Both the position numbers and the translations under genes were made by a program. From positions 125,223,302-125,287,301 of the forward strand of contig NC_039363.1 of NCBI RefSeq assembly GCF_003573695.1: a stretch of 64,000 bases of DNA. Reading direction: 5' to 3'. The DNA comes from Papaver somniferum. Taxonomy: Eukaryota; Streptophyta; Magnoliopsida; Ranunculales; Papaveraceae. The notes beneath the pieces were generated by a model. The model was given only the letters and a program-made list of their open reading frames with translations, was not told the DNA's origin and did no database searches. Below are positions 1-12,013 of the stretch, piece after piece; within the stretch, counting starts at the first letter, position 1, and every line of letters starts with the position of its first letter.

Positions 1-239
1 TCCGATGAGAATTTTCAGGGTCGATTCCGCATGGGCCGCAACTTGATGCAAAGGATTATTGCCGAGCTTTGTCAGGTATAACCTCTATTTAATTATCAGT
101 ATGATGCACGACATATACGAGGCTTAGTTCCGAACAAAAGGTCCCTGCGGCCCTCCGTATACTATGTTACGGGGGTAGGTACAGCAGATTCCACGGAAGA
201 TACATCCGTATTGGGAAAACAACCTCCTTTAGGTATCTC
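1..239 (+). mobile_element. Truncated internal fragment of a Harbinger transposase region
   Basis: The first 239 bases are nearly identical to 1543-1788, inside the transposase region of the Harbinger element at 927-6004. The match includes the exon end that reads FRMGRNLMQRIIAELCQ. It stops abruptly after the shared word AGGTATCTC and runs into unrelated sequence. It is therefore a broken second copy of the same family, and any more of it lies left of the window. Confidence 0.75.
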
Positions 240-402
240 GTGGTTGTTCACTTACATACCCGTCATAAGGTTCTTGATATGTATGAGAATAACCAAAAGA
301 TTCGTAGGATATTGATCGTAACCAAAAGATTGGTTTGATTTTACCCGTGGTATGGTTGATAGTTATTATAAGACTGAGATTGAAAAACAATATTGATTAC
401 CA

Positions 403-697
403 CAATTATATGAATGATCTTGTGCTCCGTACATATTATTTCCGTAAGGAAAACATTACGACTCACAAGAACAGAAAATCAAAACAAAAATCTAAAAACA
501 AAAATAAAAACAAGCTAAAAAATACACAAATCAATTAGCAACTGCTCCCCAGCAGCGGCGCCAAAATTATGAATGATCTTGTGTCCGTACATGTTTTTCC
601 GTAAGGAAACATGACGAGAAACAGAAAATCAAAACAAAAATCTAAAAACAAGTTAACAAATAACAACAACTGCTCCCCGGAAGCGGCGCCAAAATTT
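403..697. repeat. Tandem duplication of about 130-160 bp carrying a primer-binding-site-like motif
   Basis: Two adjacent copies (about 403-563 and 566-697) each begin ATGAATGATCTTGTG, contain AACAGAAAATCAAAACAAAA and end with CTGCTCCCC(A/G)...GCGGCGCCAAAA. On the minus strand this ending reads TTTTGGCGCCGC followed by a purine-rich stretch, the look of the tRNA primer-binding site just inside a Ty3/gypsy LTR. The duplication therefore doubles the leader and primer site of a minus-strand LTR element. Confidence 0.6.
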
Positions 698-841
698 GGT
701 GGGCTGTCGTAGGCACAACAAATTAATAAACATATTTTCCACTAATTAACTAGTAATATAGCGGTAGTATAGTAAGATCCTTCCCACAGAGAACTGTGTA
801 ATTGATAGGTTATTTGTATTAGAAAAATAAAGTAAATAACA

Positions 842-884
842 AGGGGGTGGGGTGGGGGTGGGGGGGTGGGGGAAGGGGGTTTGG
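842..884 (+). repeat. G-rich simple repeat (G-quadruplex-prone)
   Basis: The plus strand carries runs of 4-7 guanines separated mostly by single T or AA (GGGGGTGGGGTGGGGGTGGG and onward). At least five G-runs with 1-2-base loops satisfy the usual G-quadruplex pattern. It lies just outside the left end of the Harbinger element. Confidence 0.85.
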
Positions 885-1189
885 AAAGATAAATAAAAAG
901 ACAATAAGAAAGAAAAAGATGATTAAGAGCAATTCCTATGGCAATGTTCAAATGAAGTTGTTTGTTGAGCCACATAGATGGTCAAACAGGATTCTCCACT
1001 ATGGAAAAGAAATGAGCGATTGATAGTTAGACGCGCGATCGAATGTATTACACTGGCGCCCGAACTACAAGCTCTGGCGTCGTTGGCAAAGACGCCATCG
1101 ATAGCAGTAGCGACGCCAGCGTTTGAGACACGATCGCCAACGATAACTTGTTAATGGCCACCGGAACGACTAGTTTTCGTTTCCACCTC

Positions 1190-1197
1190 TATAAATA
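1190..1197 (+). promoter_or_regulatory. TATA box of the Harbinger transposase gene
   Basis: TATAAATA lies 85 bp upstream of the transposase ATG at 1283, in a suitable place for a plant core promoter inside the element. Confidence 0.5.
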
Positions 1198-1282
1198 CGT
1201 CTCGAATATGATCTCACAAATACACAACAATCTTTCATCCGATCAATCTTTTCTTAATTTCAGTTACTTTCAATTTTCAACC

Positions 1283-4200
1283 ATGAATTCTGATTTTGAT
1301 TCTGCTGAGGAGGATATGGAGATGGATGACATGTGCACGAAGAAGATGAAGAAATATGTATGGAGTTTTTGCATCAAATGGATGAAGATGCAGATCAAGA
1401 TAGAAGAAGACGAAATTTTATGTTGCAATTACCAAAGCCTTTAGAGCCATATGAAGTTGCGACTAGAAGATGGACGTGGCGGAATCGACATTTTTACCAC
1501 GAAAAGCTGATGCATGATTATTTTAATCATGACTGTGTGTATTCCGATGAGAATTTTCAGGGTCGATTCCGCATGGGCCGCAACTTGATGCAAAGGATTA
1601 TTGCCGAGCTTTGTCAGGTATAACCTTTATTTAATTATCAGTATGATGCACGACATATACGAGGCTTTAGTTCCGAACAAAAGGTCCCTGCGGCCCTCCG
1701 TATACTATGTTACGGGGTACCAGCAGATTCCACGGAAGATACATCCGTATTGGGAAAACAACCGCCTTTAGGTATCTCAAACTGTTTTGCGAAAAAATAG
1801 TCGATCATTTTGGTCCAAATTTTTTAAGAAAGCCTACCCAGGAAGATGTTCAAAGAATAACTGCAGAAAACACCGAGAGGGGTTTTACAGGAATGCTAGG
1901 AAGTCTTGACTGCATGCACTGGACGTAGCATGCGTGTCCGCTAGAATGGGCGGGCCAATATAAGGGTCATTATCCAAAACCAACTGTAATTTTGGAAGCT
2001 TCAACTACTTATGATTGTTGGCTTTGGCATGCCTTTTTTGGACTCTCGGGTTCAAATAACGATCTCAACGTTTTATATAAGTCACCATTGTTTGAAGATC
2101 TTAAGAATGGGGTCGCGCCGCACTGTAATTTCACCATCAACGATCATAACTACACTCAGGGTTATTATCTAGCAGACGGAATCTATCCAAAATGGTCAAC
2201 TATGGTTCAAGCTTATAAACAGGTAGGCTTTGGTCCGACGACTTCGGAGGGTGATAGACACATTTTTGTGTCTAAGTTGTCCTCAATTTTCTGTATTGTT
2301 GGTACTCGGATTTGTGTTAATTTTGGTGTTTTGTGTGTTTGTAGGTATTTTTGAAAAAATCGGCTCGAAAAATTATGCGGAACACCCCGAAGGACAACTG
2401 CTAAACGGATCCAGTTTTGGATAAGGGACACCTCAATTACTAAGGGGGACCTCAGTTGAGCATCTGCTATTCGCACCCCCAGTATGGTTAAGGGGACTTC
2501 ATCCTCTTCATTTGAATTTTCAGTTTGGCGGGAAACTGTTCACATGCTATTATCAGAATTAGGGTTCGTGATTTAGAGTTGTTTTAGAGAGATTCAATGG
2601 CTGAGATTCTTTGGGATGAATTGTTTGTGCGTAACATGCGTGGTATGATTGTCTGTTTTGACTGAATTTGGCTAGATAATCCAAGGGATCAAACCAGAGC
2701 AGTTCGTGCATGGGAGAAATATGTTGTCACCTGCGTAACTGCTGAATCGAGTTTGGGAAGATTTTGTGGGTATTCTTTCATGGTTTTGGACTTGTATGGG
2801 CCTGTTAAGACGAAACAGGACTGGTAACCCGACTAGTTTGAAGAAAGAATGAAGTTTCCTCGGTGTTTCAGTCAAACAGGGAAGAAATATATTCTCGGCT
2901 TTAATCCCGGAAAGTGTTTGAGGATTGCGCGTGTCTGAAGTGTTGGGATCTTTTTGTTCTTGTTCTGAGCGAAATTGGAGGATGTTTGGATATAACAGAA
3001 GCGTGTAGGAGTTAAATAGGGAAAGAAATCTCGGTAATATGCAGAGTGAATAAAGAGAAGATATTGGCATCAACTAGTGATATTTTGAGGTCCTGGTGAG
3101 TATAAAAGAAGTGTTTGGGGGTCGTACAAGGGGGGCGGAGAGTTTGGGGGAGATTACAGAGCTGTAAAAGTCGAGTTGCAGAAGAATCACCATTTCTGTT
3201 GTTGTGAAGAACACCAAGAACATTAGGCGCGCAACAACAGTCGTTTCTCAACAGTGGAAACGACACACAGGCGAGGGTCGAGAATCAACGACGGTACTCT
3301 GTTCTATCGTTCTTTTCAGTTTGTAACACTTATAACTGTTGTAAACCCGGTTTTTAATTGTTTTTCTCTATTTCATCTTTGTAAACACCCTTTGAGCAAT
3401 AAAAATGAATTTTGAGTGTGTTTCCAACATGATGATGAGCTAATTCTCCCACAACCAAGGCAATGAGGAAGCTATTCAAGCATGAATAATGGGTAACTAT
3501 TTCATTTTCTCTAATTTTTAAATTATAATTCACTCAATCACTGCTCTTGTAGAGTTTTTAAATGTTTACATAATTTTCTTAATTACTTGTGATTCAATTT
3601 GATAGATTATACTTTGTTTAATCAATTGATAGTCTATGCTTGGGGAATACAATTAATATTTGAGAATATGTTTGATTAATTGTGAATTAAGAAATAAGGG
3701 ACTTAAAAGATAATTAGAATTTTTGATTATTTTTCATAAATTATTCATGTGTGATAGTGGAATCAGTGTCTTGGTTATTCCTAATAATCTTGAATTAAGT
3801 TTTGTTTGTTTTTAAATTTCATTAAATCTAAAATCTTTGCTTTCACAAGTCTCAACGAACTTTTTACTACAGCTCAATTTGAAATCACATCAAAGGGTAT
3901 GCAACACTTTAACACCCAACAAATGGCATGTAGAAAGGATGTTGAACGCGCTTTTGGCATATTGAAAAGGAAGTTTGCCATCATAGCTGGGCCGGCACGC
4001 TTTTTTGATATTCAAGAAATGGACAAAATTATGCTGACTTGTATTATTCTGCATAACATGGTCATTGAAGAAACCAGGCATGACCCAACCTGGACTAGTT
4101 TTCCAGATGAAGATTTGACGAAGGATCTTGTGGTCGAGCATGGGCGTCCGGCAAGAGAATATGGACTTTGCACTGACAGACTCCAGAATCGGGGAATCTA

Positions 4201-4336
4201 TGCACAACTAAGACAAGATTTAACAAAGCATCTTTGGGCTTTAAAAGGAGCAGCAAACGGTGCGGGGGGGGGGGAGAGGCAGGGGCATAGGGAGAGGCAT
4301 AGGGAGAGGAAGAGGGAGATAAACGTGTACAATTGA
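1283..4336 (+). pseudogene. Harbinger-type (HARBI1-like) transposase, interrupted
   Basis: Endonuclease of the PIF/Harbinger DDE family, which cuts and joins the element ends in the nucleus. The N-terminal part starts at 1283 with an acidic stretch and continues into EPYEVATRRWTWRNRHFYHE and FRMGRNLMQRIIAELC. After a frame change, GFTGMLGSLDCMHWTW (about 1875-1930) carries the first catalytic Asp region. FFGLSGSNNDLNVL (about 2035-2070) and YYLADGIYPKWSTMVQAYK (about 2163-2220) carry the second. The reading is broken at about 2223 by roughly 1.65 kb of foreign DNA and resumes at about 3880 with ACRKDVERAFGILKRKFAII, which holds the catalytic Glu, and TCIILHNMVIEE. Several frame breaks around 1620-1800 and 1926 add to the damage. 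Family assignment is firm; activity is lost. Confidence 0.85.
2223..3875. mobile_element. Foreign insertion in the transposase gene, LTR-like
   Basis: The transposase reading stops after MVQAYKQ and resumes about 1.65 kb later, so this stretch is an insertion. Part of it looks like an LTR: a T-rich region, an AATAAA-type signal near 3400 and a likely end at GTTTCCAACA near 3430, followed by AT-rich DNA. I found no clean target duplication. The exact borders and class are uncertain. Confidence 0.45.
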
Positions 4337-4462
4337 GGCTTATATTAAAAGTTGTTGTTTATTTTAATTAGTATATTTTTTAATTTAAAGTTGTTTGTTA
4401 AAATTGAGGTAATTATATTAAACTAAAATAAACTGAATTAAATTAAATTAAACTAAAGGTGT

Positions 4463-5526
4463 TCATCCATTAGCAAGATTGAATTCCTCTTCGTTTTCTT
4501 CCGAGGCATCATATTCGTCTTCGTCTTCCACATTCACATACTGGCCAGTTTGTTGAGGGGTGACTTTAATTTGTTGGTGGGGGACTTCTTCGACCTGGAC
4601 TTGATCGGTCTGGACTTGTTGTTGTTCGGCCTCATCCATTTGCTTAGTCCATATAGCATATTGTCGTTCATTCATTTTGCAGGTGTCCAAGGCGAGTAAC
4701 TTTTTTTAGCTTACAATCCTTGTAGTATTGTTCTCGCGAAAGACGACTTTTCTGTTGATTATTTAAATAAATGGCACGGTCCCTGACTCTATCTGCCTCC
4801 ATTTGCATCTCCATTGCCTTGTGATCAGCATAGTTGAACTCACTTTAACCTCCTTCTGCTGCTCGTTGGGCTGCGTCTCTCGCTGATTTTGCAGCTTTAT
4901 CACCACCTCCTCTTCTTATCTTGCAGTTGGTGTTAATGTCTAGATTACTATTGTGTTGATCCTGACTACCTGGAGTTCCATCAGGTGAGGAAGCAGGCCC
5001 TCCATTCTGAAAATCCTGCGAGATTGGACCATGTGGTGATCTTCCAGGCACTTGATTACCTTCCAGCAAGTATGGATTAAACTTGTTAAGAACCCTCAAA
5101 ATAGTGAAACAAGTTTCATGTTGGAATCTTGAACCTTTGTGGGATTTTTGCCACTCTTCCCGACATCTTCGTTCCACATCTGGTTCGCTTTCACCACTTC
5201 TTCTGTTGTTCCACATTTGAGTGATATTAGCTACATATTCACTAACAGCTCCTGCAATTGTGCAAAAACGATGACACAACCCATCGACATCACGACCATG
5301 AACGTAACAGGTTTATGCACCATTTTTTTGTAAAATCTTACCATAAAAAGTTTTTTTTTCTTGAATAATACCATTTATATCATCTAATGTATAAAATACA
5401 TAATTTCTGCAAAGTGACTCTTCTTCATCCATCGTATACTTGGGACAGTGTTTGTGTTTGTTGTTGTGTTTGTTGTTGTGTTTTTTGTAGTGTTTGTTGT
5501 TGTGATCGTTGTTGTGAGGATGCCAT
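4463..5526 (-). pseudogene. Harbinger ORF2 (Myb/SANT-like DNA-binding protein), broken
   Basis: The partner protein of Harbinger transposases; in Pong/PIF elements the Myb-like ORF2 product binds element DNA and is needed with the transposase. On the minus strand the start is MASSQQ at 5526, followed by a Gln-rich stretch. After a frameshift comes YTMDEEESLCRNYVF (about 5430-5390), equivalent to YTREEDLVIYRNYVF in the ORF2 at 12014-12442. Further on, EEWQKSHKGSRFQHETCFTI and LNKFNPYLL (about 5165-5060) match the second conserved block, and an acidic tail ends at 4463. Stops and frame changes near 5440, 5330 and 4848 make it a pseudogene. A TATA-like CCCTATAAAT lies upstream at 5661-5670 (minus strand). 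Confidence 0.75.
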
Positions 5527-6039
5527 ATTTGTTAAATATGAAATTTTTCTGAAAGATTGAATCGATACGAATAGTTTTGTTTGAAAAGAAAAATAAAAGT
5601 GTGGTATGGAAATTGTGTAATGTTGAGGAAGGTGTGAGTTTAAGTTTGTAGACGAAGTGAATTTATAGGGCAAGGAAAGGAACAATACCTCCGGGATTGG
5701 AATAGCAGTTGGCGCTCTTAGAAAGAACGCGGCGCGATTAGAAAAAACGCGGCGCGATTAGAAAAAACGTTGGCATACTACTGGTGGACGCACGTTGGTG
5801 GTAATAACGCTGGCATTTTACTTTATGTCGCCAGCGTAAGTAGAGATGAAGCCCGTCCTTACCACAGACGCACGCTGGTTGTTCCGACTCAATGTTCAAA
5901 TCAACAAATCTATTGATTTGAACATCCATTTTTCATGTTTGTTCATTCCATAGTGGGAGCAAAATGAACAAACTCCAGGTTTGTTCATTCAATAGGAACT
6001 GCCCTAAGGAATTTTTCGCCGTTACCAAGCGATAGCAGG

Positions 6040-9000
6040 ATTAGAATACTTATCTATCTTCCGTTAGAACCATTCATCACCAACCGTAGAATTGCAAGTA
6101 CGCTTAGCTATACCCAAAAATCCTTGTATGATCACCGGATAACAGGTACGCTTAGTCACCGGATTCTATTCAACTGGGCCGCCTTGAGGTACGCTTACAA
6201 GGTGTAACTCAATCGAACGCTTTAGGGTTTGTGAATTTAGGTTTGATCCCAGCAGTTAAACTCAGTACGCTTGGTTAACTTACTGGTGTTGTTTCCACAC
6301 ATGATTGCTTTACATAATCCCTCTTCAAGGTCTCATGTTCTCTACTTGTGTAGGAGATGCACGACAATTACGGATCGCTCAACTCACTACTAACAATAGA
6401 ATGATAAATAGACTAATCTGGTTGCGCACCCAAACCAATCTAAGAATCAATCATAAACCCTAGATATAATGAAAACAAACGATGATGATTAAAACCTAAA
6501 ATGGACTTGTATTATTAATAAAGCTTCACGCTTAGAACATTGAATTCATCCTTAATCAACAAAGGATTTAGCTACTCATATTACAAAGAAGAATGAATAA
6601 TGGTGGTTGCCCCCTAAAGGGGTAAACCCCAGGTTTTGATGTAGAACTTGTGATATGAGATGATTTTCCCCTCCTATGTGAAAGGCCTAATACCTATTTT
6701 TATAGGTTTACATTGCTTGGCCATCAAGTATCCAGTTCGGTTCAAGAACCCGACCCGAAAATACGAAATAAAGACCCTAACCGTGGCCTTAGGCCTTCAC
6801 AAGTATGCATACCCGTTTTTATACTTGTTAAGTATGCGTACCGGTATACGTACCTCAAATTCCAGGAAAAATTCTCGGAACTAAGGTATGCGTACCCGTT
6901 TGCATACTTTACTGTCTTCGGTATTCGATAAAAAGCTTGTTTTGGCCACAACTTCTTCGTCCGAACTCGGAATGACCTCCTTCTTTTTGCATTATTTTTA
7001 TATGTCAATTATCTTAAAGATGGTGATGAGAAATCCTTAATTTGAATGAGTTAATCTCGGTATTTGTCCCGTCTCTTGATTTTGAGCATTTTGCTCCGTT
7101 TCGTCGCACTTCTTCCACTTATCTTGGACTTGGGCACTTGGATACTTGGATTACTTCTCTTCTAAAATCTTTTCAACACTTTGTAGCTCCTTTTTGGATG
7201 ATTCACCTAATAGAGACAAATAAGAGAAAACAATAGTAATAATACGAATACATGCAAGAATAATTGCTAAAACAAGTATGTAATGGATACTAAAATCATA
7301 TGAATTATGCACTTATCAAACACCAGCAACCAATCCTTGATCTTCCTTCTCTTATTTTAGTCTTAAAGATCACCAGTTTGAAGGACATAGGAATAACAAA
7401 AGAAAAAAGTAGAAACGAGAAGAAAGGAGGAGATAAGAAGGAAATGAATATCAATGATTTAGATATGAAGATAAAACCAAAGAAATATTGAGGCACCCAA
7501 AAAATTGGATAAAGTCAGCCAAACGAAGAATATAGAATGGTAGAGGTGCCCGGAGAAATACTCGTCTTCCTCAATAGCACTTGCTTCTTAAATGACCATT
7601 TTACCCCTTTTCACTAATTAGATAATATATTCTTCGTCCGTTATCCGAATGACACATTGAAGCAGTCCATTTCTCTCAAATTTTCGAGATCAATCCAATG
7701 GTGTTCAGTTCGTCTCTAAATTATCTTTGGATTTTATTTATAATAATTAAAGTTCATATATAGTTAAGCGAGTCGATAATGGCCAAACTGTCTCTTGACT
7801 AGTCAAATAGCTTTGACGAGCTTGCGAATCCTTACAGTTATCCCCTAATTCCTTTAATCATTGAGTACAGAAGCTCACCAATACCAGTATCTACTCGTCT
7901 AAACCACCTAGTAGTAGCTCACTCAAGGTATTATTTGGTCGAATGCTTTATCTTTTCTGAATTTTTAGATTAATCATAGTAGTTTGGCACTTTGATCAAG
8001 ATATACTTTTCTAGTGTTGTTTATACACATAATTGCTCTATAGAATACCTTTGCAAGGTATCGTTTTCTCTACTTGTGTAAAAGTTATTCGACGATTACG
8101 TATCTCCTAACCCAGTACTAGCATTAGACAAAATCAACAAATTAATGTAGTTGGCAACCTAAACGATTTATCAATCAATCATGGAAATCATTTGTAGTAT
8201 AAACAAGCAATAATCATATGAAGAACATAGAATTCATCCTCAATTAATTTGGTTTTTAGCTACTCATGGATGTAGAAGCATCCATGTTATATATATGATA
8301 AACTAGAAATCGTTACGATTGATGAAAATCGCTCTAAAATCCTAGATTTTTCTCCATGTGTTTGATTCTCCTCTCCAAGATTGCAAAGTAATGGTAAAAG
8401 ATTCACTCATTATATTTTAGAAGTCTTCTTATATAATACTCATCAAAACTAGATCTTAGAATCCTTTTGGACCATGTTACCTTGATTTAGAAGTAAAAAA
8501 TACGCCCAAGAGTTGGACTCCGTCGTGATATAATCGGTAGTATCAGTTCTCCTTTTTATACCGATTATTGGTGTCAAAAAACATGAGTATTATTATGCCA
8601 AAAACGTCTATAACCGGTTTTCACGACACCCTCCTTACCTAACGATTATGAGAGCTTGAAATATACTTTTATTGTGTCCAAAACTTGCTATAATCGGTAG
8701 AATCGGTTCCTCTTATTACTATCGATTTTTGGAGCTCAAAAATGGAATTTCATGATGGAAAAGTCATCTATAATCGTAGGTCTCGGGTTCCCCATTATCT
8801 CCCGATTGTTGTGATGTGTGCGTCACTCTTTTTCCTTCGGCTGTTTCGTCCGTAACTTCTTCGTCCGAACTCGGAATGGTTTCATTTTTCGGCTTTTACT
8901 TCGTATTTCAATTATATTTAGGATGGCGATAAGAAATCCTAAATTGTAATGAGTTGAACTTGGTCTTCTAGTCATTCTTGTGTTCTCGACGTTTTTCGCT

Positions 9001-9220
9001 CATTTCATCGCACTTCTTCCACTTCTCTTGGATCTAGACACTTGATACTTGGAGAACTTCACTTCATATCTATTTAGAAACCATTTTCCATCTTATTGGT
9101 ATTATTCACTTAATAGAAACAAATAAAATAAAATAAGAGTTATAGCAAACTAAAACGCAAAAATTAAGTTAAAACATGTATGAATTTGATACTAAAATCA
9201 TGTAATTTACGCATTTATCA
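6040..9220. repeat. Two diverged direct copies of one LTR-like repeat
   Basis: Copy 1 (about 6040-7317) and copy 2 (about 7690-9220) share ordered blocks. These include CTTGTGTA...GACGATTACG (6350s and 8073s), GAATTCATCC...TTTAGCTACTCAT (6541 and 8230), ACTTCTTCGTCCGAACTCGGAATG (6950s and 8850s), CGCACTTCTTCCACTT (7105 and 9010) and the terminal GCACTTATCA or GCATTTATCA (7317 and 9220). The copies are clearly diverged. Either they are the two LTRs of one small element or two insertions of one family. No coding potential is visible. Confidence 0.6.
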
Positions 9221-10119
9221 GGTTTTGGTGCGAGGAATTTTTTAACGTTAATATTTTTGGTAATAAAACTAGTTTGCTTAATGGTATTACTTTTTCATGT
9301 GCGCTTTTTATGTTCTCTCTTCATCGGTTTTCATGCATCGTATGACATACCTCTATTTTTCTTGACCATACTTTAATAGATGGTAGTCTCAGGACTGCAT
9401 ACTAGTTTTATGATTATTGAGTGTATCTTATTCAAATATATATTTTTTTATTATTTTAGTAAGTTAACTTATAAATTTCAATTAAGCATATTATTTTGGT
9501 ATCCACTTGTCCATAAATTTGCAACTTCTTAATGTTAGCAAAGATTTGTTGAGTATAGTACTTGATCATATCTTATAACATTCAACTGTAGGTTTTTCTT
9601 AATGTTTTTATTTTATTTTGGTTTCTCAATGATGAATTGCTAAATAGGTTTTTTTTGTTGTTGTTATTTTATTTTGAAGGATGTAGTTTAGTGATATTTA
9701 TGGTTTAGCAAAAGATGAGAAACTTGGAAACCTACACTTGGGACCTGAAAAGTTTTCTGACTTTGCTCAGAATTTGACACTGGTTGCTTTCGTTTTATGT
9801 CAACCAAAGAAAAACTAGTAACAAATTGGTAAACGATAAGGAAAATAGCGGTGTGAACTTAACTCATAGAATAACCCCGGTAAGGAGGTGCATATGGATG
9901 AGAGTATTCCATATGGTGTACATGCAGTCGTGTGAAGTAATCCCCTTGATCATATGCTTGACTCTTCGGTCACAGGGGTATAATAAATATAAAGATGCAT
10001 ACCAAACATGAGGAAATACTAATTTTCTACGAATTATATAAAGCCCATATGGCTTAAAGAACTTAAAGCCCATCCTGGGCAAGCAGAGATATTTACTGAA
10101 GGTTCTTTTCGAAGCATAT
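9221..10119. other. Unassigned AT-rich spacer
   Basis: This interval lies between the LTR-like repeat and the second Harbinger element. It is T-rich and holds no reading frame with recognisable protein character on either strand. Confidence 0.5.
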
Positions 10120-10223
10120 TTAGGACAGTTCCCATGAAACTCAACAACATTATTTTTCTTCACAACCAGGTGAATGAGTAAAGGTGGATTTTCACTATGG
10201 GAAAAGTAGTGGGCGGTTGCGCA

Positions 10224-10303
10224 GCGAGCGCAGAAGATCTGTTGGCGAGCTGACATAATCCGCGCGAGCGCAGAAGATCTGTTGGCGAGCTGACATAATC
10301 CGC
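10224..10303 (+). repeat. 40-bp direct repeat, two copies, subterminal in the Harbinger element
   Basis: Two adjacent 40-bp units (10224-10263 and 10264-10303) are identical or nearly so; each contains GCGCAGAAGATCTGTTGGCG. Subterminal repeats of this kind are typical binding places for element-encoded proteins, but that role here is inference. Confidence 0.85.
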
Positions 10304-10513
10304 GGGAGGGCGCATAAGATTCGTGTGTAGTTCGTGATGATCAACTAATGGTAAAAAAGCCAATGGATCTTCCCCAACAGTTATTTTTCAAATTTATATA
10401 AATACCTATATTTGTAATAATTTCCATCCACACCACTTCACTCTCTTCTTCCTAATTTCTCTAAACAAAATCTTCTACTTGATATTTACAATTTTTAGTA
10501 TAAATTAAGTAAT

Positions 10514-11826
10514 ATGAAGGCTGTCATAAACAGTATAAGGAAAAAAAAAGATCGCAAAAGTGAAAGAATACTAGCGGCGGCTACAAATTTGGATTATACT
10601 CAAAACCATACCGCAGAGTTTGCTTCGCCAAGTGTAGTCGCTGCTTCAGAATTAATTGCAGGTCATGTGTCTGGAAATCAAGAGCGATCCAGTTATTATA
10701 AAATGAGAGGTGGATATAAATAATTATTTTGGTCTACCCCCTCCAGTCCGAGAAATAGTGGATAGATATCCCTGACACCGGTTTTATTTTGTAAATCACA
10801 AAAAACATAGTTGCACGCTTACGAGAACATTGGTAAAAATGTGGTGGCCTTCGATACACACTTTCCATTTCATGGACTTTGAAATTGGTAAGTTTGTTTA
10901 ACTAAAATTAAAATTTATTTTTAAAAGTTTCTTGATTAATACAAAACAATTAATTAGATGATATCATTCTTGTCATAGGAATTACCCCCTTGATTTTTAT
11001 TTCGTTTGTGGAATTCCAAGTGGTGTGGGAACATAGTACCTTAAATGATACCAGACGATTACGAAGCCTAGAATTGGTGTTAACAACATACACATCTAGG
11101 GTTTGATTTCCTGGCGTTAGGATGTACTAGTCGGGATATGACCTTCATTCCTAGCCAGCCAGCTCCAGAAGAACCATGTTTTATGACTTACCCCACCTCA
11201 GATGAAAGGTCTTCATCAAATATGCCTGAAATACATTGGGTGTTGCCAAGTATAACTTCACAAGGCTAGCCAATCACGATCCCGATAGTTTCGACAGCTA
11301 TGGAGCATATCTATCCATATTACAATGTATAGGCCAATGAAGAACAATTGAAGGCAGATCTTAACAATTTGTGTTAGATAAATCAACAAATAGCGAGATT
11401 GCACTTGCAGATAGTTCAAAAATGACAGACAAATATCATGTTTGAATTCATCTCAACTGTAAATCCTGATGGTATTGATCATTCCGGAAGTACTTATAGG
11501 AGCAATGCATCATGGCACGAGGCTGACGATACACAAGCGGGAGAAACATAAGTGCCGGATACATAAATCAAACTGTGCATGTTTCCCAACATCAAGTAAT
11601 TCAACCAGATGCGAGACGCCTGTCAACATCATTCTCGCACTGGAACCAGAATCAAGGTTATTATACCGTTCCACTACCACAAGCAACCTCTTATACATTT
11701 GTAATAACTTCTGGTACTTTACCACCCTATTTTGTCTTTCAAAATTATGGAGAAATAAGTCAATTCTTAAGTTTGGTGGCAAGTTGGAGTATTCCGGATC
11801 TTGGAGAATGGAATCAAGGTGAATAA
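10514..11826 (+). pseudogene. Degenerate coding-like cargo inside the second Harbinger element
   Basis: Several short plus-strand frames have protein-like composition but no continuous reading: 10514-10723 (Lys/Arg-rich start, MKAVINSIRKKKDRK), about 10736-11060, about 11150-11420 and 11575-11826 (QNQGYYTVPLPQATSYTFV). The middle frames loosely recall the C-terminal tail of plant-mobile-domain proteins, but this is a weak impression. It occupies the place where a Harbinger transposase would be expected, and I see none of the transposase motifs. I do not recognise the product. Confidence 0.3.
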
Positions 11827-12013
11827 GACAATGATGATCGACGTTAGAAGAGTTGTAAATTTTATTTCTACTACTAATGTAATTGTATATTAATTAATGA
11901 AAAGTAGTGTTTTCTGTTGAAATCAAATTACATATTACAATTACTTCTAGTTAGAACTGTCATTTAATCTACTAACTCAATCAACGAAACGAAAAACTTG
12001 TAATTGACCATTT

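Larger units (their letters stand above)
927..6004 (+). mobile_element. PIF/Harbinger DNA transposon, 5.08 kb, TSD TAA
   Basis: The ends are imperfect terminal inverted repeats: GAGCAATTCCTAT at 927 and, on the opposite strand, GGGCAGTTCCTAT ending at 6004. Both are flanked by the 3-bp target duplication TAA (924-926 and 6005-6007), as known for the PIF/Harbinger superfamily. Inside are a plus-strand DDE transposase and a convergent minus-strand Myb/SANT-like ORF2, the normal two-gene layout of this superfamily. Subterminal GC-rich words (GGCGC, GACGCCA) occur at both ends, including a short tandem GCGCGATTAGAAAAAAC at 5730-5770. Both genes are broken, so the copy is probably not autonomous. 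Confidence 0.9.
698..7317 (-). mobile_element. Probable LTR of a minus-strand LTR retrotransposon, split by a nested Harbinger element
   Basis: Read on the minus strand, the repeat starts TGATAAGTGCATAATTC at 7317, a common plant LTR start. Its low-coordinate end lies beside a TTTTGGCGCCGC primer-site motif near 680-697. The Harbinger element 927-6004 lies inside it; with that removed the LTR would be about 1.5 kb. A diverged direct copy lies at about 7690-9220. The internal region would continue left of the window. The outer limits are inferred, and no target-site duplication was found. Confidence 0.4.

Noticed and set aside
2672..3073. 133-codon minus-strand frame
   Set aside because: It is in the LTR-like insertion in the Harbinger transposase and has no domain features.
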